Below the pieces are notes generated by a model. That model was given only the letters and a program-made list of their open reading frames with translations. It searched no databases and was not told the DNA's origin. A stretch of DNA of 64,000 nt, from NCBI RefSeq assembly GCF_025145645.1, contig NZ_CP102252.1, positions 2,914,001 to 2,978,000 on the forward strand, in the 5' to 3' direction. A program made the position numbers and the translations under genes. Shown here one piece after another: positions 7,387 to 16,447 of this stretch. The stretch comes from Alistipes senegalensis JC50 (lineage in GTDB: Bacteria; Bacteroidota; Bacteroidia; Bacteroidales; Rikenellaceae). Position 1 is the stretch's first letter. Each line of letters begins with the position of its first letter.

Positions 7387-8700
7387 TTAGATATACATAT
7401 TTACGATCGCCTCGTAGAGCTCCTGCTTGCCGCTCCGCTGCACGGGTTCGTGCTTGCGGGCGTAGTCGGCGACCTGTTCGAGCGTGAGTCTGCCCTCCTC
7501 GAAGGCTTTGCCCTCGCCCTGGTCGTAGGAGGCGTAACGCTCGGCGAGCATCTTCTCGTAGGGCGAGTTGTCGAGGATGTCGGCGGCGATCAGCAGCGCG
7601 CGGGCCATCACGTCCATCGCGGCGATGTGGGCGATGAAGATGTCTTCGAGGTCCGTCGAGTTGCGGCGGGTCTTGGCGTCGAAGTTCGTACCGCCGCCCT
7701 GGAGGCCGCCGCCGCGGACGATGACCATCATGGCCTGCACCATCTCGTAGAGGTCGATCGGGAACTGGTCGGTGTCCCAGCCGTTCTGGTAGTCGCCGCG
7801 GTTGGCGTCGATCGAACCCAGCATCCCGGCGTCCACGGCGCATTGCAGTTCGTGTTCGAAGGTGTGGCCGGCCAGCGTGGCGTGGTTGACCTCGATGTTG
7901 ACCTTGAAGTCCTTGTCGAGCCCGTGGGCGCGCAGGAAACCGATCACGGTCTCCGTATCGACATCGTACTGGTGCTTCATCGGCTCCATCGGCTTGGGCT
8001 CGATCAGGAAGTTGCCCTTGAAGCCCTTCGAACGGGCGTAGTCGCGGGCCATGCGGAGCATCGTGGCCATGTGCTCCTTCTCGCGCTTCATGTCGGTGTT
8101 CAGCAGCGACATGTAGCCCTCGCGGCCGCCCCAGAAGACGTAGTTTTCGCCGCCCAGCTCGATCGTGGCGTCGATGGCGTTCTTGATCTGCAACATGGCG
8201 CGGGCCGCGGCGTCGAAGTCGGGGTTGGTCGAGGCGCCGTTCATGTAGCGGGCGTGTCCGAAGACGTTGGCCGTGCCCCACAGCAGCTTGATGCCGGTTT
8301 CGGCCTGCTTCTGCTTGGCGTAGGCGACGATCTCCCGGAGGTTCTTCTCATACTCCTCGGGCGTGGCGGCCTCGTCCACGAGGTCCACGTCGTGGAAGCA
8401 GTAGTACTCGATGCCCATCTTCTGCATGAACTCGAATCCGGCGTCCATCTTGGCCTTGGCGCGCTCGACGGGACATGCCGCCGCGTTCCACGGGAAGGTC
8501 TTGGTGCCGCCGCCGAACTGGTCGCCGCCCTCGGCGCAGAGGGTGTGCCACCACGCCATCGAGAACTTGAACCAGTCCTTCATTTTTTTGCCCTTCACGA
8601 CCTTCTCGGGATCGTAGTAGCGGAACGCCATCGGGTTTTTCGAATCCTTGCCTTCGAACTTGATCTTTTCCACCGTGGGAAAGTAGCTTGTTGTTGCCAT
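7387..8700 (-). CDS. xylA: Xylose isomerase
   Basis: 437-aa cytoplasmic TIM-barrel enzyme converting D-xylose to D-xylulose with two divalent metals. Recognisable stretches are CFHDVDLVDEA (catalytic His/Asp region, about residue 100), LLWGTANVFGHARYMNGA, ENYVFWGGREGY (family signature), IEPKPMEPMKHQYD and the metal-binding NIEVNHATLAGHTFEHEL. Length is typical of the 435-440-aa class II enzymes. The start at 8700 (MATTSYFPTVEKI) is chosen because upstream in-frame residues overlap xylB and do not match the family. It follows xylB by 19 bases. Confidence 0.97.
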   Translation of the reverse strand: MATTSYFPTVEKIKFEGKDSKNPMAFRYYDPEKVVKGKKMKDWFKFSMAWWHTLCAEGGDQFGGGTKTFPWNAAACPVERAKAKMDAGFEFMQKMGIEYYCFHDVDLVDEAATPEEYEKNLREIVAYAKQKQAETGIKLLWGTANVFGHARYMNGASTNPDFDAAARAMLQIKNAIDATIELGGENYVFWGGREGYMSLLNTDMKREKEHMATMLRMARDYARSKGFKGNFLIEPKPMEPMKHQYDVDTETVIGFLRAHGLDKDFKVNIEVNHATLAGHTFEHELQCAVDAGMLGSIDANRGDYQNGWDTDQFPIDLYEMVQAMMVIVRGGGLQGGGTNFDAKTRRNSTDLEDIFIAHIAAMDVMARALLIAADILDNSPYEKMLAERYASYDQGEGKAFEEGRLTLEQVADYARKHEPVQRSGKQELYEAIVNMYI

Positions 8701-8719
8701 AATAGTAGATGATTTTGAA

Positions 8720-10207
8720 TTATGAATTTTGAATTTTTCTTTCGACTTCTGCGACCCATGCGCGGTATCCCGCTTCGAGGGCTTCGCGGTCGGCCGCGAC
8801 GGGTTCCACGGCCTCCAGCCGGCGGAGCGAGGCGAAAGCCTCTTCGCGTGTCCTGTAAAGCCCGGCTCCCAGCGCCGCACCGCGTGCCGCTCCCAGCGCA
8901 CCGTCGGTGTTGAACAGCTCGATGCGGGCTCCGGTGAGCGTCGCCAGCGTCTGCCGGAACAGCGGCGAGAGGAACAGGTTGGCCTGTCCGGCGCGGATGA
9001 TGTCGGGCGAGAGCCCCAGCCCCCGCATGATGTCGATGCCGTAGCGGAACGAGTAGGCGATGCCCTCCTGTGCGGCGCGGAGGATGTGGGCCGTGGTGTG
9101 GCGGTTGAGGTCGATGTTGACGATCCCGGCCCCCGTGCAGCGGTTTCCGAGCACGCGCTCGGCGCCGTTGCCGAACGGAACGACCAGCAGTCCTTCGGAA
9201 CCCGCCGGGACGCTTGCGGCCAGACGGTTCATCTCGGCGTAGTCCATCGTTTGCTGCGCGACGTTGCGGCGTATCCACGAGTTCATGATGCCCGTACCGT
9301 TGATGCAGAGCAGGATGCCGTAACGCGGTTTTCCGGGCGTGTGGTTGACGTGGACGAACGTATTGACGCGCGACTGCGGATCGGCTTTCGGGGTGTCCGT
9401 GATGCCGTAGACTACGCCGCTCGTGCCGCCCGTCGCGGCGATCTCGCCCGCCTCCATGACGTTGAGCGAAAAGGCGTTGTTGGGCTGGTCGCCCGCGCGG
9501 TAGGAGATGGGCGTGCCGGCCGGGATGCCCAGCTCGCGTTCCGTCGCGGCGTCGGTGTGCGCCTGAATGCCGATCGAAACGTCGGCGTCGGGGATCATCG
9601 CGTGGGGAATGCCGTACCGGTCGGCCACGAAGTCCGCGCGGCGCTCCTCCTTGAAATCCCAGAGAATCTGCTCCGAAAGGCCGCTTATGCTCGTGGACAT
9701 CCGCCCCGAAAGACGGTAGGCGATGTAGTCGCCCGGGAGCATGAACTTGTGGATTTTCGCAAAGATTTCGGGTTCGTTGCGCTTCACCCACGCCAGTTTC
9801 GACGCCGTGAAGTTGCCCGGCGAATTGAGGGTGTGTTCCAGGCAGAACTCCCGGCCGATCTCTTCGAGGGCCTCGGCGCCGATCCCGACGGCCCGGGAGT
9901 CGCACCAGATGATCGACTTGCGCAGCGGTTCGCCCTCCTCGGAGAGCGCCACGAGTCCGTGCATCTGATAGGTGATGCCGATGGCCGCCACCTCGCGCAT
10001 GGGGTGTTTCACGGCGATCTGCCGGATGCCTTCGCGGACGTAGTGCCACCACATTTCGGGGTCCTGCTCGGCCCAGCCGCTCCGGAGCGCCTCGATGGGC
10101 ATCTCCGCCGCGGGGTTGGTGGCCGAAGCCACGCATTCGCCCGTCGGGATGTCCAGCAGCGACACCTTCACCGAAGAGGAACCTATGTCTATGCCTAAAC
10201 TTTTCAT
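8720..10207 (-). CDS. xylB: Xylulokinase (FGGY family)
   Basis: 495-aa kinase that phosphorylates D-xylulose to xylulose 5-phosphate, feeding the pentose phosphate pathway. The first ATPase lobe begins MKSLGIDIGSSSVKVSLLD (phosphate-1 motif); the FGGY-type second lobe contains IAATGGTSGVVYGI and NLFLSPLFRQTLATLTG. The substrate-binding MHGLVAL segment lies at about residue 80. It is the first gene of the xylB-xylA-porter operon; the Nudix-type regulator gene lies 179 bases upstream. Confidence 0.95.
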   Translation of the reverse strand: MKSLGIDIGSSSVKVSLLDIPTGECVASATNPAAEMPIEALRSGWAEQDPEMWWHYVREGIRQIAVKHPMREVAAIGITYQMHGLVALSEEGEPLRKSIIWCDSRAVGIGAEALEEIGREFCLEHTLNSPGNFTASKLAWVKRNEPEIFAKIHKFMLPGDYIAYRLSGRMSTSISGLSEQILWDFKEERRADFVADRYGIPHAMIPDADVSIGIQAHTDAATERELGIPAGTPISYRAGDQPNNAFSLNVMEAGEIAATGGTSGVVYGITDTPKADPQSRVNTFVHVNHTPGKPRYGILLCINGTGIMNSWIRRNVAQQTMDYAEMNRLAASVPAGSEGLLVVPFGNGAERVLGNRCTGAGIVNIDLNRHTTAHILRAAQEGIAYSFRYGIDIMRGLGLSPDIIRAGQANLFLSPLFRQTLATLTGARIELFNTDGALGAARGAALGAGLYRTREEAFASLRRLEAVEPVAADREALEAGYRAWVAEVERKIQNS

Positions 10208-10268
10208 GGCTGTATTTATTTTGTGGAGATTACTGAATTATATACCTACCGTCCGAAACGCCAATTTT

Positions 10269-10347
10269 GCTGCGAAGCAGCACTAAGCCCCCGCCTGAGG
10301 CGGGGGTTGGGGGTGGGTCAGATTTATATACGCCGCTACAGGCGGCG
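10269..10347. repeat. Cluster of three GC-rich hairpins upstream of xylB
   Basis: Three consecutive palindromes: gctgcgaagcagc (10269-10281), cccccgcctgaggcggggg (10288-10306) and cgccgctacaggcggcg (10331-10347). They lie between the regulator gene (ends 10387, leftward) and xylB (starts 10207, leftward), and probably end the regulator transcript so that xylB needs its own promoter. No clear -7 box was found for xylB. Confidence 0.55.
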
Positions 10348-10386
10348 ACAGCGGCGGTCGAAAGCGGTATGCTGTACATAATCAAA

Positions 10387-11133
10387 TTAATACCTCCAAT
10401 TGTTTATGAATCCCAGTTTCAGTTTGTCTTTCAGGGCCTTTTTGTAGGCGTTTTTATTGAACGTGTAGTATTGCGCGGGTTTGTGGGCCACGCCCTGCTC
10501 CTTTTCGGCGGTGGGGGTCAGGAAACCCGAGGCCAGTATTTTTTTGCGGAAGTTGCGGTTGTCGATTTCGATGCCCAGCACGGCGCTGTAAAGGTTCTGC
10601 AACGCCCGGATCGTGAATTTGCGCGGCAGCAGCTCGAAGGCCACCGGCGATTGCAGCATCTCGCGGCACAGCACCGTGAGGGCCGCCGAAAGGATCGCCT
10701 TGTGGTCCATGGCCAGCCGCTGAATCGAGTCCACATCGACCCATTGGGCCCCTTTGGCCGTCGTGTAGGCGATGGTGCGGCTGTCGAGCTTCACCAGCGC
10801 ATAGTAGCCGACGGTGACCACGCGGTCGGTCTGGATGCCGTGGTAGCGGTTGATCCACTCCAGCTCCTCGCCGGCCACGCGCTTGGGGTCGGAGAAGATG
10901 TCCATCTGCTTCAGGTAGACGTTTTTGAGCCCCGTGGCCTCTTCGAGGACGCGATAGGCGGCTTCGGGCAGCGTCTCGTTTTCGAGGATCATGGCTCCCG
11001 GCAGTTTGAGCTTGTCGAGACGCGTGTCGGGCTTGTAGTAGCGCCGCTCGATGAGCAGCACTTTGAGCGATTTTCCGTTGAAGCCGAAGACGGCGCAGTC
11101 TACCGACAGCGATTGATTCATCTGGATGGACAT
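10387..11133 (-). CDS. Nudix-domain transcriptional regulator, NrtR/AraR-like (candidate xylose regulator)
   Basis: 248 aa: an N-terminal Nudix fold (about 8-145; KLPGAMILENETLPEAAYRVLEEATGL matches the Nudix-box position, but several catalytic residues of G-x5-E-x7-REUxEE are changed, e.g. RVLEEATG) followed by a winged-helix DNA-binding domain (about 160-245, RKFTIRALQNLYSAVLG, NFRKKILASGFL). This is the architecture of NrtR-type regulators, which in Bacteroidetes control pentose genes by sensing a sugar or nucleotide-sugar ligand. Loss of Nudix catalytic residues fits a sensor rather than an enzyme. Its position upstream of xylBA suggests it regulates that operon. An alternative start is MNQS at 11121. 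Confidence 0.8.
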   Translation of the reverse strand: MSIQMNQSLSVDCAVFGFNGKSLKVLLIERRYYKPDTRLDKLKLPGAMILENETLPEAAYRVLEEATGLKNVYLKQMDIFSDPKRVAGEELEWINRYHGIQTDRVVTVGYYALVKLDSRTIAYTTAKGAQWVDVDSIQRLAMDHKAILSAALTVLCREMLQSPVAFELLPRKFTIRALQNLYSAVLGIEIDNRNFRKKILASGFLTPTAEKEQGVAHKPAQYYTFNKNAYKKALKDKLKLGFINNWRY

Positions 11134-11188
11134 GATGGTCGCGGGTTTAGGTTACGATGGTAAAATTATCCATTCGGAAAGGCAAATC

Positions 11189-11196
11189 CAAACTTA
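11189..11196 (-). promoter_or_regulatory. -7 box for the Nudix-type regulator gene
   Basis: Reads TAAGTTTG on the minus strand, about 55 bases before the regulator ATG. A palindrome-like AT stretch (ggtaaaattatcc, 11158-11170) lies near the expected transcript start and could be an operator; this is a guess. Confidence 0.4.
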
Positions 11197-11358
11197 TCGT
11201 CTTTCGTACGCTAACTATGCCGCTGCAAAGCGCCTGCCAGAGGGGCTGGGAGGCGATTGCGGGGCGGTCGTGTTAGGCCCGGAATTACGCTAACCGGAAT
11301 CCCGCGTGTCGGGCTGCGGGATTCCGGCCGGCGCATGCGTTCGCGGACGGGACGGGGA

Positions 11359-12888
11359 TCAGCGCTCCGCGTCGTAGTAGGAGGCCAGCGGGTAGAGGTT
11401 CGTGTGGAGCTCCCGGGCCAGGTTCAGATAGTCGGCGTAGGGGGTGTACTCCACCGACACGAGGCCCTTGTTCGAATCCGCCGTGCCGCCGTAGCCGTCG
11501 TTGTATTCGAAGTGCATCCACCCGGCGCAGTTGCGCGTCTCGAGCAGCCGCAGGCAGAAGTTCTGGTAGAACTCCCCGCGGTTCTTCTGCGTGCGCACGA
11601 GCCAGCCGCCGCCGTCGGTGTTCGAGTAGGCGCGGCCCTTGTAGTTGGCGTCGGCGCCCTTGACGTAGAACTCCGTGACGATGAAGGGCTTGTCGCCGCA
11701 CCATGCGGCAAGGTCGGCCATGAAGCCGGGTTCGGGCTGCCAGCGGGCGTAGTAGTTGACCGACACCACGTCGCAGTAGCGGGCGCAGGCTTCGACGATC
11801 CCCTGCGTGTACTTGCTCCAGTCGTGGAGGCGCGATCCGAGGATCAGGTGCTGCAGGTCGGCCTTGCGGACGGCCTCGCTCGTGACCTTGAAATAGTGGT
11901 CGGCGACGGCCGAGCGGAATTTCTCGCGGTGGGCTTCGGTGACGGCCTCCGCCGAGGCGATGCCCTCCTGCGCCATGAACGCTTCGGCGAAGTCCCGCGC
12001 GCCCTTGTATTTGTCGGGCAGGGCGAGGAAGTGCTTCAGCTCGATGCCTTTCACGGCGTCGGCGTTCTCGTAGGCCACGAAGGGCAGCTCGTTGTCGAGG
12101 TAGTAGCCCACGAAGTGTTTGTCTCCGGCGAACAGGGCGCATTTCTCGCGGGCGAGGTTCTCGACGTAGCTCTGGAACGTGGGTTCGAACGCCAGTACGA
12201 GGCGGTTGTAGGTGCCGTCCTCGAAGGCGTAGCCCAGGTTGGCGGTCATGTCCCACATGAAGGTGCGCAGCAGGTAGAGGTTTTCGGCGTAGGCCATCTT
12301 GCGCTGGCCGGGGTTGAGCAGGTTTTCGCGCATGTCGTCCGGGAAGCGTTCGATGCGGTTCGAGCCGTAGGAGACGTAGTTGAAGCCGTAGGAGGCGAGC
12401 ATCGCGCCCGTCTCGGCGCTCCATTTGGCGTTGCCGCCGAATTTGCTGTTGAATGCCGCCGTATGTTCGGCCGAGGTGCCGGGGCGCACGTGCTGCGTGC
12501 CGTGCAGGATGACGGCGCCGCCGTCCGGATCGAGGAAATACCAGCGTCCGCCGGCCTTGCCCACGCGGAAATAGCCCTCGGTGCCCGTCACGGAGACGGG
12601 TTCGTCGTAGTCGAGGCGTCCGCCCCATGCCGTTTCGACGTGCCCGTCCACCGGCGAGAACCAGTTCATGCCTTTGACCGTGCGGGTCTCCGCGGCGTCG
12701 GCCGTGGTCCACGGCCTGAAACTGCCGCTTTGGATCTTGCGGTATTCGACCGCCGTGTAGCTGTATTCGGGTTTGTCGCCGTGACCGGGTTTTCCGGAGG
12801 GTTCGCCGCCGGTCGTGTCATCGGTGCAGGATGCGGCCGCTGCGAGGCATCCGGCCGCGAAAAGGAAGGATCTGAAAAGTGTGTTCAT
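11359..12888 (-). CDS. Secreted glycoside hydrolase, clan GH-A, agarase-like
   Basis: 509-aa lipoprotein: signal ending LAAAASC with Cys as the likely lipid-anchor residue. The catalytic barrel shows GYFRVGKAGGRWYFLDPDGG near residue 105 (typical of GH50/agarase-like enzymes), GYYLDNELPF near 265 (Asn-Glu acid/base pair) and PFIVTEFYVKG near 405 (nucleophile Glu). These fit a retaining clan GH-A enzyme acting on a beta-linked galactan or similar polymer. The exact family (GH50-like versus an unassigned relative) cannot be fixed by eye. It is the last gene of the leftward polysaccharide locus, 26 bases after the esterase gene. Confidence 0.75.
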   Translation of the reverse strand: MNTLFRSFLFAAGCLAAAASCTDDTTGGEPSGKPGHGDKPEYSYTAVEYRKIQSGSFRPWTTADAAETRTVKGMNWFSPVDGHVETAWGGRLDYDEPVSVTGTEGYFRVGKAGGRWYFLDPDGGAVILHGTQHVRPGTSAEHTAAFNSKFGGNAKWSAETGAMLASYGFNYVSYGSNRIERFPDDMRENLLNPGQRKMAYAENLYLLRTFMWDMTANLGYAFEDGTYNRLVLAFEPTFQSYVENLAREKCALFAGDKHFVGYYLDNELPFVAYENADAVKGIELKHFLALPDKYKGARDFAEAFMAQEGIASAEAVTEAHREKFRSAVADHYFKVTSEAVRKADLQHLILGSRLHDWSKYTQGIVEACARYCDVVSVNYYARWQPEPGFMADLAAWCGDKPFIVTEFYVKGADANYKGRAYSNTDGGGWLVRTQKNRGEFYQNFCLRLLETRNCAGWMHFEYNDGYGGTADSNKGLVSVEYTPYADYLNLARELHTNLYPLASYYDAER

Positions 12889-12914
12889 TGCAAGTGCAGG
12901 TTAGGATATTGTTT

Positions 12915-13802
12915 TTATCGGATTTTCAGCAGGGCTTCGGCGTAGCGGCGCCCCAGTTCGCGCTGGCTCGCGGCCGAGAAGTGCGGGTCCGTTTCGTCTT
13001 TCATCGGCGCGAGCCCCTCGGCCGATACGCAGGCCGTGTGCGGGATGCGCAGGCTGCGGAGCATGGCGTTGAAGGGGGCCGTGCCCTCGGCGCGGTTCGT
13101 CCAGTTCCAGTGGGCGATTTCGCCGAAGACCACCGGCAGCGAGGGGTTGCCGAGCTCCGTGCGCAGGATTGCGACGAGGCGGCGGAGTTTGGCCCCGTAA
13201 CGTTCGGGATGCGCCGAATCGGCCTCGCCCTGATGCCACAGCACGGCCGCGAAGTCGCCCCAGTCGCCTGCGGCGCGGATGCGTTCGACGGCTTTGGCCA
13301 GATAGTCCGTTTCGGAGCCGGGCAGCCACTCGTCGATCGACGAGCCGCCGCGGGCGTTGACCACGACGCCCACCGGGGCGCCCGTGACCTCCGCATAGCG
13401 TGCGGCGAAGCTCCCGACGGGGCCAATGCGCTGCATGCCGAGCTCCTTGCGGACGGTGGAGTAGCGGTTCATCGGCTCCGCGGCGCGTTCGAATCGGGCG
13501 GAGTCGTTGAAGAGGTAGACCCCGCGGAGCGTGTCGGCGGCCCCGGCGTCCATCGGACCCCGGCCCGCCATGTTCGACTGCCCGATGCAGAGCACGAGCC
13601 GCAGGCGCGGCAGCCGCACGAAGCAGACGCCGCCGGCCGTGAGCGTGTCGCCCGGCATGGGGCGGGGTTCTATGGCATGTCCGTCCGCGAGTTCGATGCG
13701 CGGGGTATGCGCAGCTCCGTGGGCCACGTAGACCGTGTCGGGACGGGCGCAGGCCGCGGCGGCGAGGCACAGGGCCGATGCCAGCAGGAGGGTGCGTTTC
13801 AT
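12915..13802 (-). CDS. Secreted SGNH-type acetylesterase (sialate O-acetylesterase-like)
   Basis: 295 aa with a signal peptide (LLLASALCLAAAACA, possibly lipoprotein). SGNH/GDSL esterase blocks are visible: CIGQSNMAG (catalytic Ser in GQSN), NARGGSSIDEW, VLWHQGEADS, and the DPHFSA segment with catalytic Asp/His. Enzymes of this family remove acetyl groups from glycans. The start at 13802 directly follows the GH2 stop (5-base gap), so the gene is translationally close to its neighbour and is likely to deacetylate the substrate of this polysaccharide locus. Confidence 0.85.
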   Translation of the reverse strand: MKRTLLLASALCLAAAACARPDTVYVAHGAAHTPRIELADGHAIEPRPMPGDTLTAGGVCFVRLPRLRLVLCIGQSNMAGRGPMDAGAADTLRGVYLFNDSARFERAAEPMNRYSTVRKELGMQRIGPVGSFAARYAEVTGAPVGVVVNARGGSSIDEWLPGSETDYLAKAVERIRAAGDWGDFAAVLWHQGEADSAHPERYGAKLRRLVAILRTELGNPSLPVVFGEIAHWNWTNRAEGTAPFNAMLRSLRIPHTACVSAEGLAPMKDETDPHFSAASQRELGRRYAEALLKIR

Positions 13803-13807
13803 GGGCG

Positions 13808-16447
13808 TCAGTGGTTGCGGTAGATGCGGATGGCGTTCAGCACGGGTTCGCCCTTGATGCGTCCGAAATCGACGCGCAGGCCCTGGCCGTCGCGCGCGAT
13901 GACCTCCACTTTGCGGACCATCGCCCGCGAGAAGCCGACCTCGGCGGCGATCGAGAAGTTTTCGAGCACCTTGCGGCCGTTCACCGAAACGTCGAACCGG
14001 CGTCCCGTGTACTGTTGCTGGGCGCCGTCGGCCCCGAGGTTGTAGGCCAGCGCTTCGCGCTGCCGGGCGGCGTCGAGTTCGGCCCAGTAGAGGTAGACCG
14101 AGTAGGTGCCGTCGGGCACGTCGGCGCGGAACGACTCGATGCCGACGCGCTGGGTCTGGAACACGGGGTCGTTCTTCGTGCCGAGGATGTCGGACGCGCT
14201 TCCGAGCCATCCGGTTCCGGAGCGCCGCAGCGCCTCGCCGCCGACGTATCCCCAGCTGCCCGGGGTGTAGGGCTGTTCGGGAATCCACGCCAGACCCGCT
14301 TCGCGGTCGTCGAAATAGCGGGGCGAACCGAGCATGACGTTCAGTTCGGTGAACCGTTCGGGCGACGCCTGCGCCAGCCGGAATCCGACCGTCAGGACAT
14401 CGGTGAGCGCCCCGGCCCGGGCCACGAGGCGGTTCTCGCCGTCTGCGAACGGCACGTCGAACATCGCCACGCCCCCTTCGGGACGTTTGGTGCCGACCTT
14501 GCGGCCGTTGACCGTCAGGGTCACCGACGGCTGGTTGGTGAAGACCGGAACGGGCTGTGTGCAGCGGCCCGAGCCGTCGTCCGCACCGCTGCGGTTCCGC
14601 CACTCGCGGTTGCCGATGACGAGCTGCGGGGTGCGGCTGAGCACGGTCTTGTAGAAAAGATAGGTGTCTTTCAGCTCGCGGTCGAGGCCCGTGACGCCCT
14701 TGTTGTTGACGTGGGGCACGACATCGGCGCGCGGCTCGGAGTAGAAGGCGTTGAGGTTCCAGAGCGACGAACCCGCGATGAAGGGGCGTTTGCGCATCTG
14801 TTCCAGGTAATGACGGTTGTAAACCAGCCCGTATTCCTGCGAGAAGTCGAACTGCTCGGGCGAAAACGAGTGCAGGCGCGGATCGACATCGGCGCCGTAC
14901 TCGGTCACGATCAGCACCTTGTCGGGATACTGCGCGTGGAGCCGGTCGAGGATGCGCTCGAAGCCCGTGATGTCCTTTTCGTACCACCCCTGATAGAGGT
15001 TCCAGCCCTGAATCATCGGAATCTGCGTCAGGCGGGCGGCGGCGTACCGTTCCGGAGCGTTGTGGAAAGCGATCATCGTGTAGCGCGCGGGGTCCTCGCG
15101 GCGGATGGTCTCCTCCAGCGTGCGGGCCACGTGTTCGATAGCCTTGTAATACTCCTTCGTGCGGGTTTCGTCGGTGTAGGGCGGGTGCAGCAGCGTTTCG
15201 TTCATGTAGGCCCAGATCATCACCGAGGGGTGGTTGAAGTCCTGACGGACCATCTCGCGGACCATCCGCACCGAGTTTTCGAGGAACTCCAGGCTTTCGG
15301 TGACGGCGTTGACCACCGGAATCTCGACCGAGGCGACGATGCCCAGCCGGTCGCACATCTCCATCACCACGGGGTCCTGCGGGTAGTGCGACACGCGCAG
15401 GAAGTTGCCGCCCATCTCCTTGATCAGGCGCACGTCGCGTTCGTGCATCTCGTCGGGCAGCGCCCAGCCGCGGCCCAGGTAGTCCTGGTGGCGGCACGTG
15501 CCGACGAGCTTGCGCGGGCGGCCGTTGAGCGAGAAGCCCTTGTCGGGGTCGAACGAGAACCACCGCAGGCCCAGCGGGTTGGAAACCTCGTCCAGCACGC
15601 GGCCGTCCTCGGCCACGATGCGTGTCAGTACGCGGTAGAGGTTCGGTTCGTCGATGTCCCACAGCCGGGGCGAAGCGATCGTGATGTCGCGGCGGAGCTG
15701 TTCCGCGACGCTTCCGGCGGCGATTTCCGCCATGTCCTCCGCGCGGGCGGCCTCGCGGCCGTCGGGCGCGACGATGCGGTGCTCGACGCGCACCCGGACG
15801 GGTTCCGTGCCGCTGTTGGCCACCAGCGTCCGCACCTCGACCGCGGCCCGTTCGGCCGTGACCTCGGGGGTCGAGAGGTAGACGCCCGGCGATCCGAAGT
15901 CGGTCGGCGCCACGTGCACCTTGTCGGTCAGGAGCAGGCTCACGTCGCGGTAGATGCCGCCGAAGAAGGTGAAGTCGGCCGACAGGGGCGGAATGTCGGG
16001 GTCGTGGGCGTTGTCCACCTCGACGGCGAAGAGGTTTTCGCCGCCCGGGACGATGTATTTCGTGATGTCGAAGACGAAGCGCGTGTAGCCGCCCGTGTGC
16101 TTTCCGGCGTAATGGCCGTTGACGTAGAGCCGCACCACCTGATTGGCCCCCTCGAAACAGAGATACGCCTGCTTCGAGGCGGCGTCGGCCGGGAGGACGA
16201 TCCGCTTGCGGTACCACGCCGGGCCGCGGTAGAATCCCGGAACGTCGTCTGCGGCGTCCTCGGCGTTCCACGTGTGGGGGATGTTCACCACCTCCCACGC
16301 CGAGTCGTCGGCCGCGGGCTGGAAGGCGTTGTAGGGCGATCCTTTGGTGAAACGCCAGGCGTCGTTGACCGTGTATCTGACCCGTGCCGCGGCCGAAGCG
16401 GCGGTCAGAAACAGCGTCAGGCAGAGAATGATTCGGATGTGTTTCAT
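13808..16447 (-). CDS. Secreted GH2 beta-galactosidase-like enzyme with C-terminal malectin-like domain
   Basis: 879 aa with a signal peptide (ILCLTLFLTAASAAA). The sugar-binding N-terminal domain (WRFTKGSP to VSLLLTDKVHV), an Ig-like domain, then the GH2 barrel with SHYPQDPVVMEMCDRLG, the acid/base motif MIWAYMNET (about residue 415) and the nucleophile in VLIVTEYGADVD (about 505). A C-terminal malectin/carbohydrate-binding-like domain (about 720-879) starts near FTELNVMLGSPRYF. Periplasmic removal of terminal beta-galactosyl or related residues is likely. The ATG overlaps the GH31 stop by 4 bases (ATGA), indicating translational coupling. Confidence 0.88.
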   Translation of the reverse strand: MKHIRIILCLTLFLTAASAAARVRYTVNDAWRFTKGSPYNAFQPAADDSAWEVVNIPHTWNAEDAADDVPGFYRGPAWYRKRIVLPADAASKQAYLCFEGANQVVRLYVNGHYAGKHTGGYTRFVFDITKYIVPGGENLFAVEVDNAHDPDIPPLSADFTFFGGIYRDVSLLLTDKVHVAPTDFGSPGVYLSTPEVTAERAAVEVRTLVANSGTEPVRVRVEHRIVAPDGREAARAEDMAEIAAGSVAEQLRRDITIASPRLWDIDEPNLYRVLTRIVAEDGRVLDEVSNPLGLRWFSFDPDKGFSLNGRPRKLVGTCRHQDYLGRGWALPDEMHERDVRLIKEMGGNFLRVSHYPQDPVVMEMCDRLGIVASVEIPVVNAVTESLEFLENSVRMVREMVRQDFNHPSVMIWAYMNETLLHPPYTDETRTKEYYKAIEHVARTLEETIRREDPARYTMIAFHNAPERYAAARLTQIPMIQGWNLYQGWYEKDITGFERILDRLHAQYPDKVLIVTEYGADVDPRLHSFSPEQFDFSQEYGLVYNRHYLEQMRKRPFIAGSSLWNLNAFYSEPRADVVPHVNNKGVTGLDRELKDTYLFYKTVLSRTPQLVIGNREWRNRSGADDGSGRCTQPVPVFTNQPSVTLTVNGRKVGTKRPEGGVAMFDVPFADGENRLVARAGALTDVLTVGFRLAQASPERFTELNVMLGSPRYFDDREAGLAWIPEQPYTPGSWGYVGGEALRRSGTGWLGSASDILGTKNDPVFQTQRVGIESFRADVPDGTYSVYLYWAELDAARQREALAYNLGADGAQQQYTGRRFDVSVNGRKVLENFSIAAEVGFSRAMVRKVEVIARDGQGLRVDFGRIKGEPVLNAIRIYRNH